NCBI RefSeq assembly: GCF_006715865.1
Contig: NZ_VFOA01000001.1
Coordinates: 496,001-560,000 of the forward strand
Reading direction: 5' to 3'
Length of the DNA stretch: 64,000 bases
From: Cellulomonas sp. SLBN-39
Lineage (GTDB): Bacteria > Actinomycetota > Actinomycetes > Actinomycetales > Cellulomonadaceae
Both the position numbers and the translations under genes were made by a program. Shown piece by piece: positions 54,988 to 64,000 of the stretch; the first letter of the stretch is position 1, and every line of letters starts with the position of its first letter. The notes beneath the pieces were generated by a model, which saw only the letters and a list, made by a program, of their open reading frames with translations, was not told where the DNA came from and ran no database searches.

Positions 54988-56045
54988 CGGGCCCCCGGCA
55001 CGTGCGCGGCACGCACCGTGCGGTTGCCGTCCCGGGCGTACTCCACGTACACCGTGCCGTAGGCCCCCGCGAGCATGCCGGTGCCCCGGGCCAGCGTGCG
55101 CCGGCCGCGGGCGTGCTGCGCCGCGGAGCCCGTCAGACGCCCCACCACCACGCGGGCCGCACCGCCGAGGGTCCGCACCAGGCCCTCGCCCGTCAGGCGC
55201 AGGCGCACGAGGGCCCGCCCGAGCGGCCCCGGCGCCAGCACGACGGAGGTGCGCGCCCACGTGTTGCCGGAGCGGAACGCCCGGGCGAGCACCCACGTGC
55301 GGGTCACGCGGTCCGGGGGCACGACGTCGACGACGACGGCCTCGTCGCACCACACGATCCGCCCGCCGGCCCCGGACAGCTGGCGGGTGATGAGCATGTC
55401 CGAGCCGCCCGACAGGCCGAACGCCTCGTCGAACCGCAGCCCGAGGGCGCGCAGACGGTCCAGGTCGAGCAGCAGGTTGTTGGTCGCCGCGACGTCCGTC
55501 GTGGTGCCCGTGCGCAGACGGCGCCGGTCGAAGAACCGCCCCGCCCGCACCCACGCGTCGGGCTCCTGCACGAACTCGCTGACGACCGGGCCGACGACGG
55601 CCTCGGGCCGGTCGACGAGGTACGTGTCGACGAGCAGCCGCAGCCACCGGTCGACCGGGCGCTCGTCGTCGTCGACGAAGACGACCACGCGGGCGTCGCC
55701 GACCTCGTCGAGCGCACGGTTGCGGGCCGCGGCGATGCCGGGGCGCGGCTCGTGCACGTGCACGACGTCCACGCCGACGGCGTCCTGCGCCGCCCGTGCG
55801 ACGACGTCCTGCGCCCCGCCGTCGGGGTCGTTGTCCACGACGAGGACCCGTGCCGGCGGGTCGAGCGTGCGGGCCTGCGCCACGAGCATCGGCAGCACGG
55901 CCCGCAGGTCGTCGGGGCGCCGGTAGGTCAGCACCGCGACGACCGTGCGCGGGTCCGCCCCTGCGGCCGGGACGCCCGTCGAGGCGCCCGCCCCCGCCGG
56001 ACCGGTCGGCCCGGCGCCCCCCGCGTCGGTCACGTCCTCGGTCAC
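54984..56045 (-). CDS. Glycosyltransferase family 2
   Basis: A 353-residue GT-A enzyme. An Ala/Gly-rich N-terminal stretch leads to VVAVLTYRRPDDLRAVLP near residue 35, then VLVVDNDPDGG, PGIAAARNRALDE and the metal-binding VVFVDDDERP near 125. A later FGLSGGSDMLITRQL supplies the probable catalytic-site acid region. The C-terminal 100 residues contain amphipathic or hydrophobic stretches but no clear membrane helices. GTG 56045 is the chosen start. It is co-translated with the flippase. Confidence 0.9.
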   Translation of the reverse strand: MTEDVTDAGGAGPTGPAGAGASTGVPAAGADPRTVVAVLTYRRPDDLRAVLPMLVAQARTLDPPARVLVVDNDPDGGAQDVVARAAQDAVGVDVVHVHEPRPGIAAARNRALDEVGDARVVVFVDDDERPVDRWLRLLVDTYLVDRPEAVVGPVVSEFVQEPDAWVRAGRFFDRRRLRTGTTTDVAATNNLLLDLDRLRALGLRFDEAFGLSGGSDMLITRQLSGAGGRIVWCDEAVVVDVVPPDRVTRTWVLARAFRSGNTWARTSVVLAPGPLGRALVRLRLTGEGLVRTLGGAARVVVGRLTGSAAQHARGRRTLARGTGMLAGAYGTVYVEYARDGNRTVRAAHVPGAR

Positions 56046-56109
56046 CGCTGCCCTGCCCCCCGTGCTCGCGCGCCACCCGGAGCCGTGGGGTCCGAGGTCG
56101 TGCCGCCGA

Positions 56110-59100
56110 TCATGGCACGACCGGGCGGGCCGTCAGGTCGGTCCACCGCACCGTGAGCGGCAGCACGGTGCTCGACGCGGACGTGTACACCGACACACCC
56201 ACCCCGCCCTCGCCCTGCAGGGCCGCCACCGTGCTCGACGAGGTCAGCGTCCAGGCGGCCGGCTCATCGGTGCCGGCACGCCAGACCTTGGCGCGCAGCG
56301 CCGTGGTGCCGCTCCCGTCGACCTGCAGGCGGACCCGCAGCTCCTCGCCCGCGGCGTACGTGATCCCCGGCACGTTGACCTGCGTCAGCGTGGTCGTCGT
56401 GGTCCCGGTCGTCGAGATCAACGACGCCCGGACGACGCCCGTGGCGAGCATCTTCAGCCGCAGGCGGTACCCCTCGGTGGCCGACGTCGACCGGCCGACG
56501 AGCTCGACGTCCGTCCCCGCGCCCGACGGCATCGCGTCGAGCGTGAAGCCGCCGGTCAGGTCGGTGCTGGTCGACGCGACGGGCAGGAACGACGAGAGCC
56601 GGAAGCCGGCACCCGTGACCCGCACCGCGCCGGCTCCGTCCGCGACGGAGAAGTTCGCCGCGCCCCCGGAGACGGTCCACGCGCCGCCCGTGCCGGCCTC
56701 GCCCCAGCCGCCGGTCGTCGACCGGTCGAAGGCGTCCTCGGCGAACGGGGTGTCCGCCGGAGGGGTCACGACCGTGACCTCGTCGGTCGCGGACGCGGTC
56801 GCGCCACGGTCGTCGGTCACGGTGAGCGTCACCGTGTAGGTGCCGTCGGCCGCGTAGGTGTGCGTCGCGGTCGCGCCCTCACCGGTACCGCCGTCGCCGA
56901 AGTCCCACGCGTACGTGACCAGCTCGCCGTCCGGGTCCGCCGATCCGGCCGCGTCCACGGAGACGTCCAGCCCGGTGGCCGTCGCCTCGAAGGCGGCGGT
57001 CGGTTCGACGTTCGGGGCCACGGCCGTGACCGTGCGCTCGGCCGTGGCGCTGCCGCCCCGGTCGTCGGTCACCGTGAGCGTCACGGTGTACGTGCCGCCC
57101 GCGGCGTACGTGTGCGCGGCGGTCGCGCCCTCGCCGGTGCTGCCGTCGCCGAAGTCCCAGGCGTAGGTGACGAGCGTGCCGTCCGGGTCCGCCGAGGCGG
57201 AGCCGTCGACCGTGAGGCCGAGGCCGTCCGCGGTCGCCTCGAGAGCGGCGGTCGGCAGCTGGTTCGGCGCCACGACCGTCACCTGCTCCGTCGCGACCGC
57301 GCTGGCGCCGCCGTCGTCGGTGACTGTGAGACGGACCGTGTACGTGCCGGCCTCGGCGTAGGTGTGCGACGCGGTCGCGCCCTCACCCGTGCTGCCGTCG
57401 CCGAAGTCCCACGCGTACGTCGCGACGGTCCCGTCCTCGTCGGTCGACCCGGAACCGTCGACCGCGACCGTCAGGTCCGTCGCCGTGACGACCGCGTGCG
57501 CCACCGGCGCCACGTTCGGCGGGGCGCCGGTCGTGCCGAGCGCGTGGTGCAGCGCCACCGTGGCCGGGTCGAGCACCGAGGAGTAGACCGCGACCTCGTC
57601 GATCGTGCCCGCGAACCACGGCTGCGGGCCCCACGTCGTGTCGCCGAAGATCCGCCAGTACCCGGTGTAGCTCTGCGCGGCGGTCTGCGGGTGGGTGCCG
57701 ACGAGCGCGCCGTCGACGTACAGGCGCATGCCGTCGGGGCCCTGCGTGGCGACCATGTGGTGCCACGCGCCGTCGTTGTACGCGGACGGCGACGTGATCG
57801 TGCTCGCCGTCCCCGTCCACACCCCGAAGGTGAGGCGGCCGTTCGTCTCCATGTACACGTGCCGGTCGTGGCTGCCGGACGTGCCCGACGCCGTGCTGGC
57901 GAAGCCGATGAGCTTGCCGCCCTCCGTCGTGGTCGTGCGGAACCAGAGCTCCTCGGAGTACGTCGTCGGGTTGGTGAACGCCTGGTCGCTGGACACCGTG
58001 GTCCCGGTCAGCCCGGCGCTGCGCACCGCGGTGTCGCCGACGCCGACCAGGGCGCCCTCCTGGCCCCGGGTGTACACGCCGCGGTAGGTGCCGGTCACGC
58101 CGTTGCGCCCGGAGTCGGCCGCGACGGTGCCGGTCGTCTCCGACAGGCGCCAGTACAGGTCGGGGTCGGCGGCGTGCACGGCGGCGCCGTACGCGTCGGC
58201 CGGGGCGGGCGTCACGGTGGAGGTCCGCCCGGACGCCGTCCAGTGGCTGCTCACCTGCGCGGCCGTCAGCGGCGCCGGGTAGACGGCGACGTCGTCGATC
58301 GAGCCGGCGAGGTACCCGCTGGTCGGGGCGTTGGGCCAGCCGCTGACGCTGTCGCCGCCGACCCGCCAGTACCCGGTGTAGGCCTGGCCGGACACCGTGT
58401 CGGTCCGCTGGCCGACGCGTCGGCCGTCGACGTACAGGCGCATGCCGCTCGCGCCGAGCGTCGCGACCACGTGGTGCCACGCACCGTCGTTGTAGGCGGT
58501 CGTCGTGGTCAGCGAGCGCACCGCGCCCGGGTACACGCCGAACGTGATCCGCCCGGCGTTGTCCATGTACACGTGCCGGTCGTAGCTGGTCGAGGTGCCG
58601 GTGGAGGCCGAGCCGAACCCGACGATCTTGCCGCCGCGGGTCGAGGTCGTGCGGACCCACGCCTCGACGGAGAGCGAGTCGCTCGCCTGCTCGGCGAGGG
58701 CGGTCGAGGCCAGGCCGGTGGACGTGCCGCCGAAGGTCGCGGCCGCGTCGTCGCCGATCGCGCCCTCGGTGCCGCGTGTCACGCCGGAGCCCGTGGTCAG
58801 GTCGGCGGGGCCGGCCCAGTCGTACGCAGTGGTGCCGGAGTCCTCGCCGAGCGGCCAGTAGTGCACCGCACCGTCCTCGAGCACGTCCCGGCTGTAGGCG
58901 GAGATGTCGCCGTCGGTCACGGTGACGGTGATCTGGTTGGTGATCGCCGTGTTCCCGAACGGGTCGGTCGCCCGGACCCGGTACGTGTACGTCTGGCCCG
59001 GCGTCAGCCCGGTGTCGAGGAAACGCATCGCGGGGCGGTCCCAGACCACCGACGACGCGACCTCGGTGTGCACGACCGTGCCGTTGCGGGTGACGGTGTA

Positions 59101-60552
59101 GGTGAGGTCCTCGTTGTCCCGGTCGTAGTTGGCGCCCCAGCTGAGCCGCGCGGTGCCCGCCTGGTAGGAGACGCCCGTCAGCGGCCAGGTGTCCGAGGCC
59201 AGGCGCGGGCCCTGCTTGTTCGGCGCCGTCTCGGTGCGGGCGAAGCGGGCCAGGCCCTGCTGGCCCTTGTTGTTGACGATCGTGAACTCGCCGCCGTAGA
59301 GCAGGTACTCGTCGTCGCCGGTGACGGTCCACGGTCCCTGCCCCTGCCCGGTGTACGAGCCGGAGTTGATCTCGGGGTACCAGTTCAGCAGGGTCGGCGC
59401 GGGGTTGCCCGCCCAGTTGAAGTACCCGTGCGGGTCCTTGGTGACCGTGCCGGTCGCCTCCTTGGAGAAGGCGAGGGCGCGGTAGAAGGTCCACTGCGGC
59501 TCCGTCTGGGGGAAGCCGCCGATGTTCCCGCAGTAGTGCGGGTGGCCCGCCACGTACAGCGCGTCCCCCTGCGGCCAGGCCGCGTAGGTGTCGCCGTGGC
59601 AGTCCTCGACCCACACGAGCGCGCCGGTCGACCAGCTGCCGCGCGCCGCGCCCTCGAGGTTGCCCGTGCTGCCGAACACGTAGCCGGTCACGTAGAAGCT
59701 GTCCCCGTCGGTCGACAGGCTCGTGATCGAGGCCTGCGTCGACCCGTTGCGGACGAGTGCGTTGAGCGGCAGCGGGAGCGACGCACCGCTGACCGCGTCG
59801 ACGCGCGCCAGGCCGTAGCCGGGGTTGTTGGAGCCGTTGACCGCGGTGAAGCTCCCGCCGATCAGCACCTGGGAGCCGTCGGGCGAGACGGTCAGCGCGC
59901 TCACCGACCCGTCGGCGACCTCGGGCGCCCACGGCAGGACCGCACCGGTGGCCGCGTCGAACGCCGCGACCCGGTTGCGCGCCTCGCCGCCGGCGTTGGT
60001 GAAGACCCCGCCCACGTACACCGTGGTGTCCGTCGCCACGATCGCCCGCACCTGGGCGTCGACGCCCGGTGCGAACGAGGACAGCAGCGCCCCGGTGGCC
60101 GCGTCGAACGCGGCGATGCGGTAGCGGGCCTCCCCGGCGATCGACGTGAAGTTGCCGCCGACGTACACGCGGCTGCCGTCCGGCGACGCCGCGACCGCCC
60201 GCACCTGCGCGTTCGGGTTCGGGGCCCACGACGCGTCGAGCACCCCGGTCTCGAGGTCGTACGCCAGCAGGTTCGCCCGTGCGACGTTCTCGGTGCCGGC
60301 CTTCGCCCCCGCCGGCCGGGCGTTGGCGAAGTCCCCGCCGGCGAACACCCGCGAGCCCGCGATCGCCTGCTGCCACGCCACCCCGTCGATCTGCACGGTC
60401 GGCAGGGAGTCCGCCGCGGCGGTCTGCGCGACGCCCTCGGCCGGGCGGGTGTCGGCGACGGCGGCGGGTGCCGCGACGGCCGTCGCCGCCGCGACGAGCG
60501 CGGTGGCGACGAGGGCCGAGATCGTGCGGGAGAGTCCGCGGGGAGCACGCAT
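56110..60552 (-). CDS. Giant secreted protein: beta-propeller-like, two LamG, three PKD and C-terminal module
   Basis: A 1,480-residue exported protein. The signal peptide ends near residue 34 (AAVADT). Residues about 45-430 hold repeats of the form VYVGGxFT..G..R..AFDAATG, resembling Delta-60 or Rax2 beta-propellers, with two Cys in VEDCHGDTY and HPHYCGN. A fibronectin-III-like domain lies near 460-560, two LamG-like domains near 580-780 and 790-985, and three PKD domains (each with YAWDFGDG) near 1000-1260. The last 200 residues are the module shared with the metallophosphoesterase. No membrane anchor is visible. The role is probably adhesion or polysaccharide binding, by inference. GAGGTGG precedes ATG 60552. 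Confidence 0.87.
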   Translation of the reverse strand: MRAPRGLSRTISALVATALVAAATAVAAPAAVADTRPAEGVAQTAAADSLPTVQIDGVAWQQAIAGSRVFAGGDFANARPAGAKAGTENVARANLLAYDLETGVLDASWAPNPNAQVRAVAASPDGSRVYVGGNFTSIAGEARYRIAAFDAATGALLSSFAPGVDAQVRAIVATDTTVYVGGVFTNAGGEARNRVAAFDAATGAVLPWAPEVADGSVSALTVSPDGSQVLIGGSFTAVNGSNNPGYGLARVDAVSGASLPLPLNALVRNGSTQASITSLSTDGDSFYVTGYVFGSTGNLEGAARGSWSTGALVWVEDCHGDTYAAWPQGDALYVAGHPHYCGNIGGFPQTEPQWTFYRALAFSKEATGTVTKDPHGYFNWAGNPAPTLLNWYPEINSGSYTGQGQGPWTVTGDDEYLLYGGEFTIVNNKGQQGLARFARTETAPNKQGPRLASDTWPLTGVSYQAGTARLSWGANYDRDNEDLTYTVTRNGTVVHTEVASSVVWDRPAMRFLDTGLTPGQTYTYRVRATDPFGNTAITNQITVTVTDGDISAYSRDVLEDGAVHYWPLGEDSGTTAYDWAGPADLTTGSGVTRGTEGAIGDDAAATFGGTSTGLASTALAEQASDSLSVEAWVRTTSTRGGKIVGFGSASTGTSTSYDRHVYMDNAGRITFGVYPGAVRSLTTTTAYNDGAWHHVVATLGASGMRLYVDGRRVGQRTDTVSGQAYTGYWRVGGDSVSGWPNAPTSGYLAGSIDDVAVYPAPLTAAQVSSHWTASGRTSTVTPAPADAYGAAVHAADPDLYWRLSETTGTVAADSGRNGVTGTYRGVYTRGQEGALVGVGDTAVRSAGLTGTTVSSDQAFTNPTTYSEELWFRTTTTEGGKLIGFASTASGTSGSHDRHVYMETNGRLTFGVWTGTASTITSPSAYNDGAWHHMVATQGPDGMRLYVDGALVGTHPQTAAQSYTGYWRIFGDTTWGPQPWFAGTIDEVAVYSSVLDPATVALHHALGTTGAPPNVAPVAHAVVTATDLTVAVDGSGSTDEDGTVATYAWDFGDGSTGEGATASHTYAEAGTYTVRLTVTDDGGASAVATEQVTVVAPNQLPTAALEATADGLGLTVDGSASADPDGTLVTYAWDFGDGSTGEGATAAHTYAAGGTYTVTLTVTDDRGGSATAERTVTAVAPNVEPTAAFEATATGLDVSVDAAGSADPDGELVTYAWDFGDGGTGEGATATHTYAADGTYTVTLTVTDDRGATASATDEVTVVTPPADTPFAEDAFDRSTTGGWGEAGTGGAWTVSGGAANFSVADGAGAVRVTGAGFRLSSFLPVASTSTDLTGGFTLDAMPSGAGTDVELVGRSTSATEGYRLRLKMLATGVVRASLISTTGTTTTTLTQVNVPGITYAAGEELRVRLQVDGSGTTALRAKVWRAGTDEPAAWTLTSSSTVAALQGEGGVGVSVYTSASSTVLPLTVRWTDLTARPVVP

Positions 60553-60625
60553 GAGGGCCACCTCGTGATCGGTGCGCGGGCGGGGGTGCCGCGCGCACCG
60601 ATCGTATGGGCCCAGATCCCCATGA

Positions 60626-60643
60626 ACCCGGTCCAAACCGGGT
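60626..60643 (-). promoter_or_regulatory. Inverted repeat upstream of the giant secreted protein gene
   Basis: ACCCGGT-CCAA-ACCGGGT is a perfect 7-bp inverted repeat about 75 bases before the start at 60552. On the coding strand CATACGAT between it and the gene could be a -10 element. Confidence 0.35.
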
Positions 60644-60672
60644 GAACTGGACAAGCATCCGGGTGAAACGGA

Positions 60673-60694
60673 GCACGTCCGGCACGGGACGTGC
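60673..60694 (-). terminator. Terminator between the two giant paralogues
   Basis: GCACGTCC/GGACGTGC forms an 8-bp stem with a 6-base loop just past the stop of the gene ending at 60705. Confidence 0.55.
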
Positions 60695-60704
60695 CCCGTG
60701 GACG

Positions 60705-63700
60705 TCAGGGCTGGACGGCCGTGGCCCGCACGCCGCTCCACCGCACCGTCTGCGGCAGGGTGGTGGTGGTCGCCGACGTGTACGCCGAGAGGCCCACGCC
60801 GCCGGCGACCTGGAGCGCCGCCGTACTGCTGGTGCCCTGCACCGTCCACGCGGTCGGCTCGGCGGTGCCCGCGGGCCACACCTTGAGCCGCAGCTGCGTC
60901 GGGGCGGTCCCGTCCACCTGGAACCGCACCGAGAGCGCCTGGCCGGCCGTGTAGGTCAGGCCGGGGACGTTCATCTGCGCGACCGTCGTGGTGGTGCCGG
61001 CCGAGGTGCCGATGATCGACGCGCGCACGACGCCCGTCGGCAGCATCTTCAGCCGGGCCCGGTAGCCGTCGGATGCCGTCACCGAGCGACCGGCGACCTC
61101 GAGGTCCGTCCCGGCGCCCGACGGCATGACGTCCATGGCGACGTCGACGCGCACGTCCGCGCTCGTCCGCTGCACCGGCAACGACGACGTCAGCCGGAAC
61201 CCTGCCCCGGTGGCACGCATCGCGCCCGAGCCGGACCCGACCGAGAAGTTCGCGGCGCCGCCCGCCAGGGCCCAGCTGCCGCCGACGTCGGCCGTGCCCC
61301 AGCCACCGGTCACGGTGCGCGTGAACGCGTCGGCCGCGAACGGCTCGTCGCCCGCGGGCGCCGTGACGGTCACCTGCCGCTCGGCCGTGGCCGTCGCGCC
61401 GTCGTCGTCGGTCACGGTCAGCGTGACGGTGTACGTGCCGGCTGCCGCGTAGGTGTGCGACGCGGTCGGCCCGGTCGCGGTACCGCCGTCCCCGAACGTC
61501 CACGCGTACCCCTCGACCGTCCCGTCGGGGTCGCTCGAGCCCGAGCCGTCGACGTCCACGCGCAGCCCCGCCGTGGTCGCCGCGACCTGCGCCGCGGGCG
61601 ACTGGTTCGGCGGCGGTGCGGTCACGGTGACCTGCCGGACGGTCTCGCCCGTGTCACCGTCGTCGTCCGTGACCGTGAGCGCCACCGTGTACGTCCCGCC
61701 GGCGGCGTACGTGTGGCTGGCCGTCCGGCCGGTGGCCGTGGTGCCGTCCCCGAGGTCCCACGCGTAGGACTCGACGGTGCCGTCGGCGTCCGACGACGCG
61801 GACGCGTCGAGCGCGACCTCGAGCCCGGTCGCCACGGCCTCGAACGACGCGACGGGCGCCTGCGCGCCGAGCGTGCCCGTGGTCCCGAGCACGTGGTGGG
61901 ACGCGACCTTGGCGGCCGTGAGGGCGAACGGGTACACGGCGACCTCGTCGACCGCGCCGCTGAGGCTGCCCGAGGCCGGCTGGTTGGGCCAGCCGTTGAG
62001 GCTGTCTCCGCCGATGCGCCAGAACCCGCTCATGTTGCGCCCCGACGCGTTGTCGCTGCGCTGCGCGACCAGCTCGCCGTCCACGTACAGCCGCATGCCC
62101 GAGGTGCTCATCGTGCCGACCACGTGGTGCCACTGGCCGTCGTTGACGCGGGCGGGCGACCGGACGGTGCGGTTCTGCCCGGGGCTGGCGCCGAACTGCA
62201 CGCGGCCGGCGCTGTCGACGTAGAGCTGGCGGTCACGGCTGCTGCTCGTGCCGGTCAGGCTCGCGCTCCCGCCGAAGCCCGCGATCCAGCCGCCCGCGGT
62301 GGAGGTGGTGCGGACCCACGCCTCGACGCTCAGCTCGTTCATGCCCTGCTGGCGGGCGGGCGCGACCACCCGGCCGTTGGTGCCGCCGAGCGTGTAGGCG
62401 CCGGTGGTGTCGCCGGCGATCGCGCCGGCGGTACCGCGGGTCACTGCGGTGCCGACCGCCGCGTCGTTCGTCCCTGCGGAGTCGCGGGCGTCGCCGGACG
62501 TCTCGCCGAACCGCCAGTAGTGCGACGCGCCGTCCGCCATGACCGCCAGAGCGTACGGGCTGACCGCGCCCGTGCCGTTCGCCACGACCTGCACGGAGGG
62601 GCTGGTCACGGAGTTGCCGTCGGGGTCGGTGACACGGACCGCGTAGGTGTAGGTCGCACCCGCGGTCAGGCCGGTGTCGGTGTGCCCCTGCTCGGGCCGC
62701 TTCCACACGACGGACTGCTTGACGCCGGACCACACCGGGCTGCCGTTGCGCAGCACCGTGTACGTGAGGTCCTGGTTGTCGAAGTCGGCGTTGGCCGTCC
62801 AGGACACCCGGACCGCCCCGGCCCCCACGGGCCGCGCCGTCGGCGTGAAGTCCGCCGCGGTGAAGCGCGGTCCCGCGTCGCGCGGGGCGAGGTCGGCGAC
62901 CGCGAACCGGGCCAGGCCCTGCTGGCGGCGGAGGTTGACGTTGAGGAACTCGCCGCCCATGACGATGTACCGGCTGTCGCCCGTCACGGCCCAGGGGCCC
63001 TGGTTCTGCCCCGTGTACAGGCCGGTGTCGAGGTCCGGGTACCAGTTGAGGACGGTCGGGGCGGGCGTGCCCTCGAAGTTCGTGTAGCCGAGGTGCTCGC
63101 GCCCGACCGTCTGCGTGGCGGCCTTGGTCAGCGCGTTGGCCCGGTAGAACTGCCACTCGTCGAACTGCGGGGTGCCGCCGATGTTGCCGCAGTAGTGGGA
63201 GTGGCTCGCCGAGTACACGACGTCGCCCTGCGGGTGCACCGCGTAGGTGTCGCCGTGGCAGTCCGCCACCCAGGTGATCGCGCCGGTGTCCCAGTCGGCG
63301 GCGAAGACGCCCTCGAGGGTGCCGCCGCCGCGACCGAAGGTGTACCCGACGCCGTACATGTTGTCGGCGTCCCCGGACAGGTTGAGGATCGAGCCCGCCG
63401 AGCCGCCGTTGCGGATCTGCGAGGTCGCCGGGAACGGCAGGGCGGCGCCGGTGACGGCGTCGACGCGGGCCAGCCCGTCCGGGGCGTCGGTGCTGCCGTT
63501 GAAGGACAGGAAGTTGCCGCCGACGATCACCGTCGCGCCGTCGGGCGACACCGTCAGCGCGCTGACCGAGCCGTCGTCGACCGTGGGGTTCCAGGGCAGC
63601 AGCGCACCGTTCGCGGCGTTGAACGCGGCCAGGCGGGTGCGGGGCGAGCTGCCGGCCTGCGTGAAGATGCCGCCCACGTAGACGGTGGTGTTGGTGGCCG

Positions 63701-64000
63701 CGATCGCACGGACCTGGCCGTTGGTGCCGGCGTTGAAGCTGGTGATGAGGTTCCCGGTCGCGGCGTCGAAGGCGGCGATGCGGTAGCGGTTCTGCCCGGC
63801 GACGGTGGTGAAGTTGCCGCCGATGTACACGCGCGCCCCGTCCGGGGACCTCACGACCGCACGGACCTGGGCGTTCGGGTTCGGCGCCCAGCTGCTGTCG
63901 AGCACGCCCGTGCGGACGTCGAACCGCAGGAGGTTGGTGCGGACGACCTCGTTGCTGCCGGCTGCGGCGCCGGCGGGACGGGCCCGCGTGAACTCGCCGC
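60705..64000 (-). CDS. Paralogous giant secreted protein, 5' end beyond the window
   Basis: At least 1,098 residues are visible and the frame stays open to the window edge, where it encodes GEFTRARPAGAAAGSNE, matching GGDFANARPAGAKAGTEN of the neighbour. The missing part should therefore be little more than the signal peptide. Domain order: beta-propeller-like repeats with the CHGDTY and HSHYCGN Cys pair, a fibronectin-III-like domain, one LamG-like domain (near SVEAWVRTTS and YNDG-like NDGQWHHVVGT), two PKD domains and the same C-terminal module. It has one LamG and one PKD fewer than its neighbour, indicating tandem duplication followed by domain loss or gain. Confidence 0.88.
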   Translation of the reverse strand, partial: GEFTRARPAGAAAGSNEVVRTNLLRFDVRTGVLDSSWAPNPNAQVRAVVRSPDGARVYIGGNFTTVAGQNRYRIAAFDAATGNLITSFNAGTNGQVRAIAATNTTVYVGGIFTQAGSSPRTRLAAFNAANGALLPWNPTVDDGSVSALTVSPDGATVIVGGNFLSFNGSTDAPDGLARVDAVTGAALPFPATSQIRNGGSAGSILNLSGDADNMYGVGYTFGRGGGTLEGVFAADWDTGAITWVADCHGDTYAVHPQGDVVYSASHSHYCGNIGGTPQFDEWQFYRANALTKAATQTVGREHLGYTNFEGTPAPTVLNWYPDLDTGLYTGQNQGPWAVTGDSRYIVMGGEFLNVNLRRQQGLARFAVADLAPRDAGPRFTAADFTPTARPVGAGAVRVSWTANADFDNQDLTYTVLRNGSPVWSGVKQSVVWKRPEQGHTDTGLTAGATYTYAVRVTDPDGNSVTSPSVQVVANGTGAVSPYALAVMADGASHYWRFGETSGDARDSAGTNDAAVGTAVTRGTAGAIAGDTTGAYTLGGTNGRVVAPARQQGMNELSVEAWVRTTSTAGGWIAGFGGSASLTGTSSSRDRQLYVDSAGRVQFGASPGQNRTVRSPARVNDGQWHHVVGTMSTSGMRLYVDGELVAQRSDNASGRNMSGFWRIGGDSLNGWPNQPASGSLSGAVDEVAVYPFALTAAKVASHHVLGTTGTLGAQAPVASFEAVATGLEVALDASASSDADGTVESYAWDLGDGTTATGRTASHTYAAGGTYTVALTVTDDDGDTGETVRQVTVTAPPPNQSPAAQVAATTAGLRVDVDGSGSSDPDGTVEGYAWTFGDGGTATGPTASHTYAAAGTYTVTLTVTDDDGATATAERQVTVTAPAGDEPFAADAFTRTVTGGWGTADVGGSWALAGGAANFSVGSGSGAMRATGAGFRLTSSLPVQRTSADVRVDVAMDVMPSGAGTDLEVAGRSVTASDGYRARLKMLPTGVVRASIIGTSAGTTTTVAQMNVPGLTYTAGQALSVRFQVDGTAPTQLRLKVWPAGTAEPTAWTVQGTSSTAALQVAGGVGLSAYTSATTTTLPQTVRWSGVRATAVQP

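Overview
The window is a very GC-rich, densely coded bacterial chromosome segment. Gene content points to a cellulolytic actinobacterium of the Cellulomonas type. The evidence is a secreted GH10 xylanase with a C-terminal CBM2 and Pro-Thr linker, a CE7 acetyl xylan esterase, the actinobacterial gene order eno-divIC-DUF501-ppx, a PadR/HAAS pair, a DmdR/IdeR-type iron box, many GTG starts and 4-base ATGA/GTGA gene overlaps. The genus is an inference. I found no insertion sequence, phage gene, CRISPR array or clear pseudogene.

Layout. 1-2.8 kb: apbE (cut at the window edge), an FKBP prolyl isomerase, a small lipoprotein and a CE7 esterase. 2.8-15.1 kb: an accessory module with a Fur/Zur-type operator, a small secreted protein, a 1,990-residue surface protein made of 'anchored repeats', a ZnuA-like lipoprotein with one such repeat inserted, a second membrane-anchored repeat protein, an ABC ATPase, an ABC permease and a lytic-transglycosylase-like protein. 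Most of these are translationally coupled. This is the anchored-repeat-type ABC transporter system; the operator, the ZnuA-type ligand set and a recurring His-x-His motif suggest zinc capture at the surface. 15.1-30.8 kb: cbs, a Bax-inhibitor-1 protein, an RND pump, an iron-regulated siderophore-interacting protein, ktrB, a secreted metallophosphoesterase, a lipoprotein, an unusual class I tRNA with anticodon UAA, type II NADH dehydrogenase, a CNNM/CorC protein and a HAAS/PadR pair.

30.8-48 kb is mostly housekeeping: ppx, DUF501, divIC, eno, a PrmC-like methyltransferase, the xylanase, pntB and pntA, mazG, a SurA-like lipoprotein, mfd and a TagD-like nucleotidyltransferase. 48.3-56.0 kb is an exopolysaccharide locus: chain-length regulator/tyrosine kinase, polymerase and two glycosyltransferases on the plus strand, then a flippase and a GT2 enzyme on the minus strand. 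56.1-64 kb holds two tandem giant secreted paralogues (beta-propeller-like, LamG and PKD domains plus a C-terminal module also found twice in the metallophosphoesterase); the second runs off the window.

The observations I rate highest are the metal-linked anchored-repeat system with its operator, the class I tRNA carrying a UAA anticodon, the C-terminal module shared by three secreted proteins, and a perfect LacI-type operator with no adjacent regulator upstream of pntAB.
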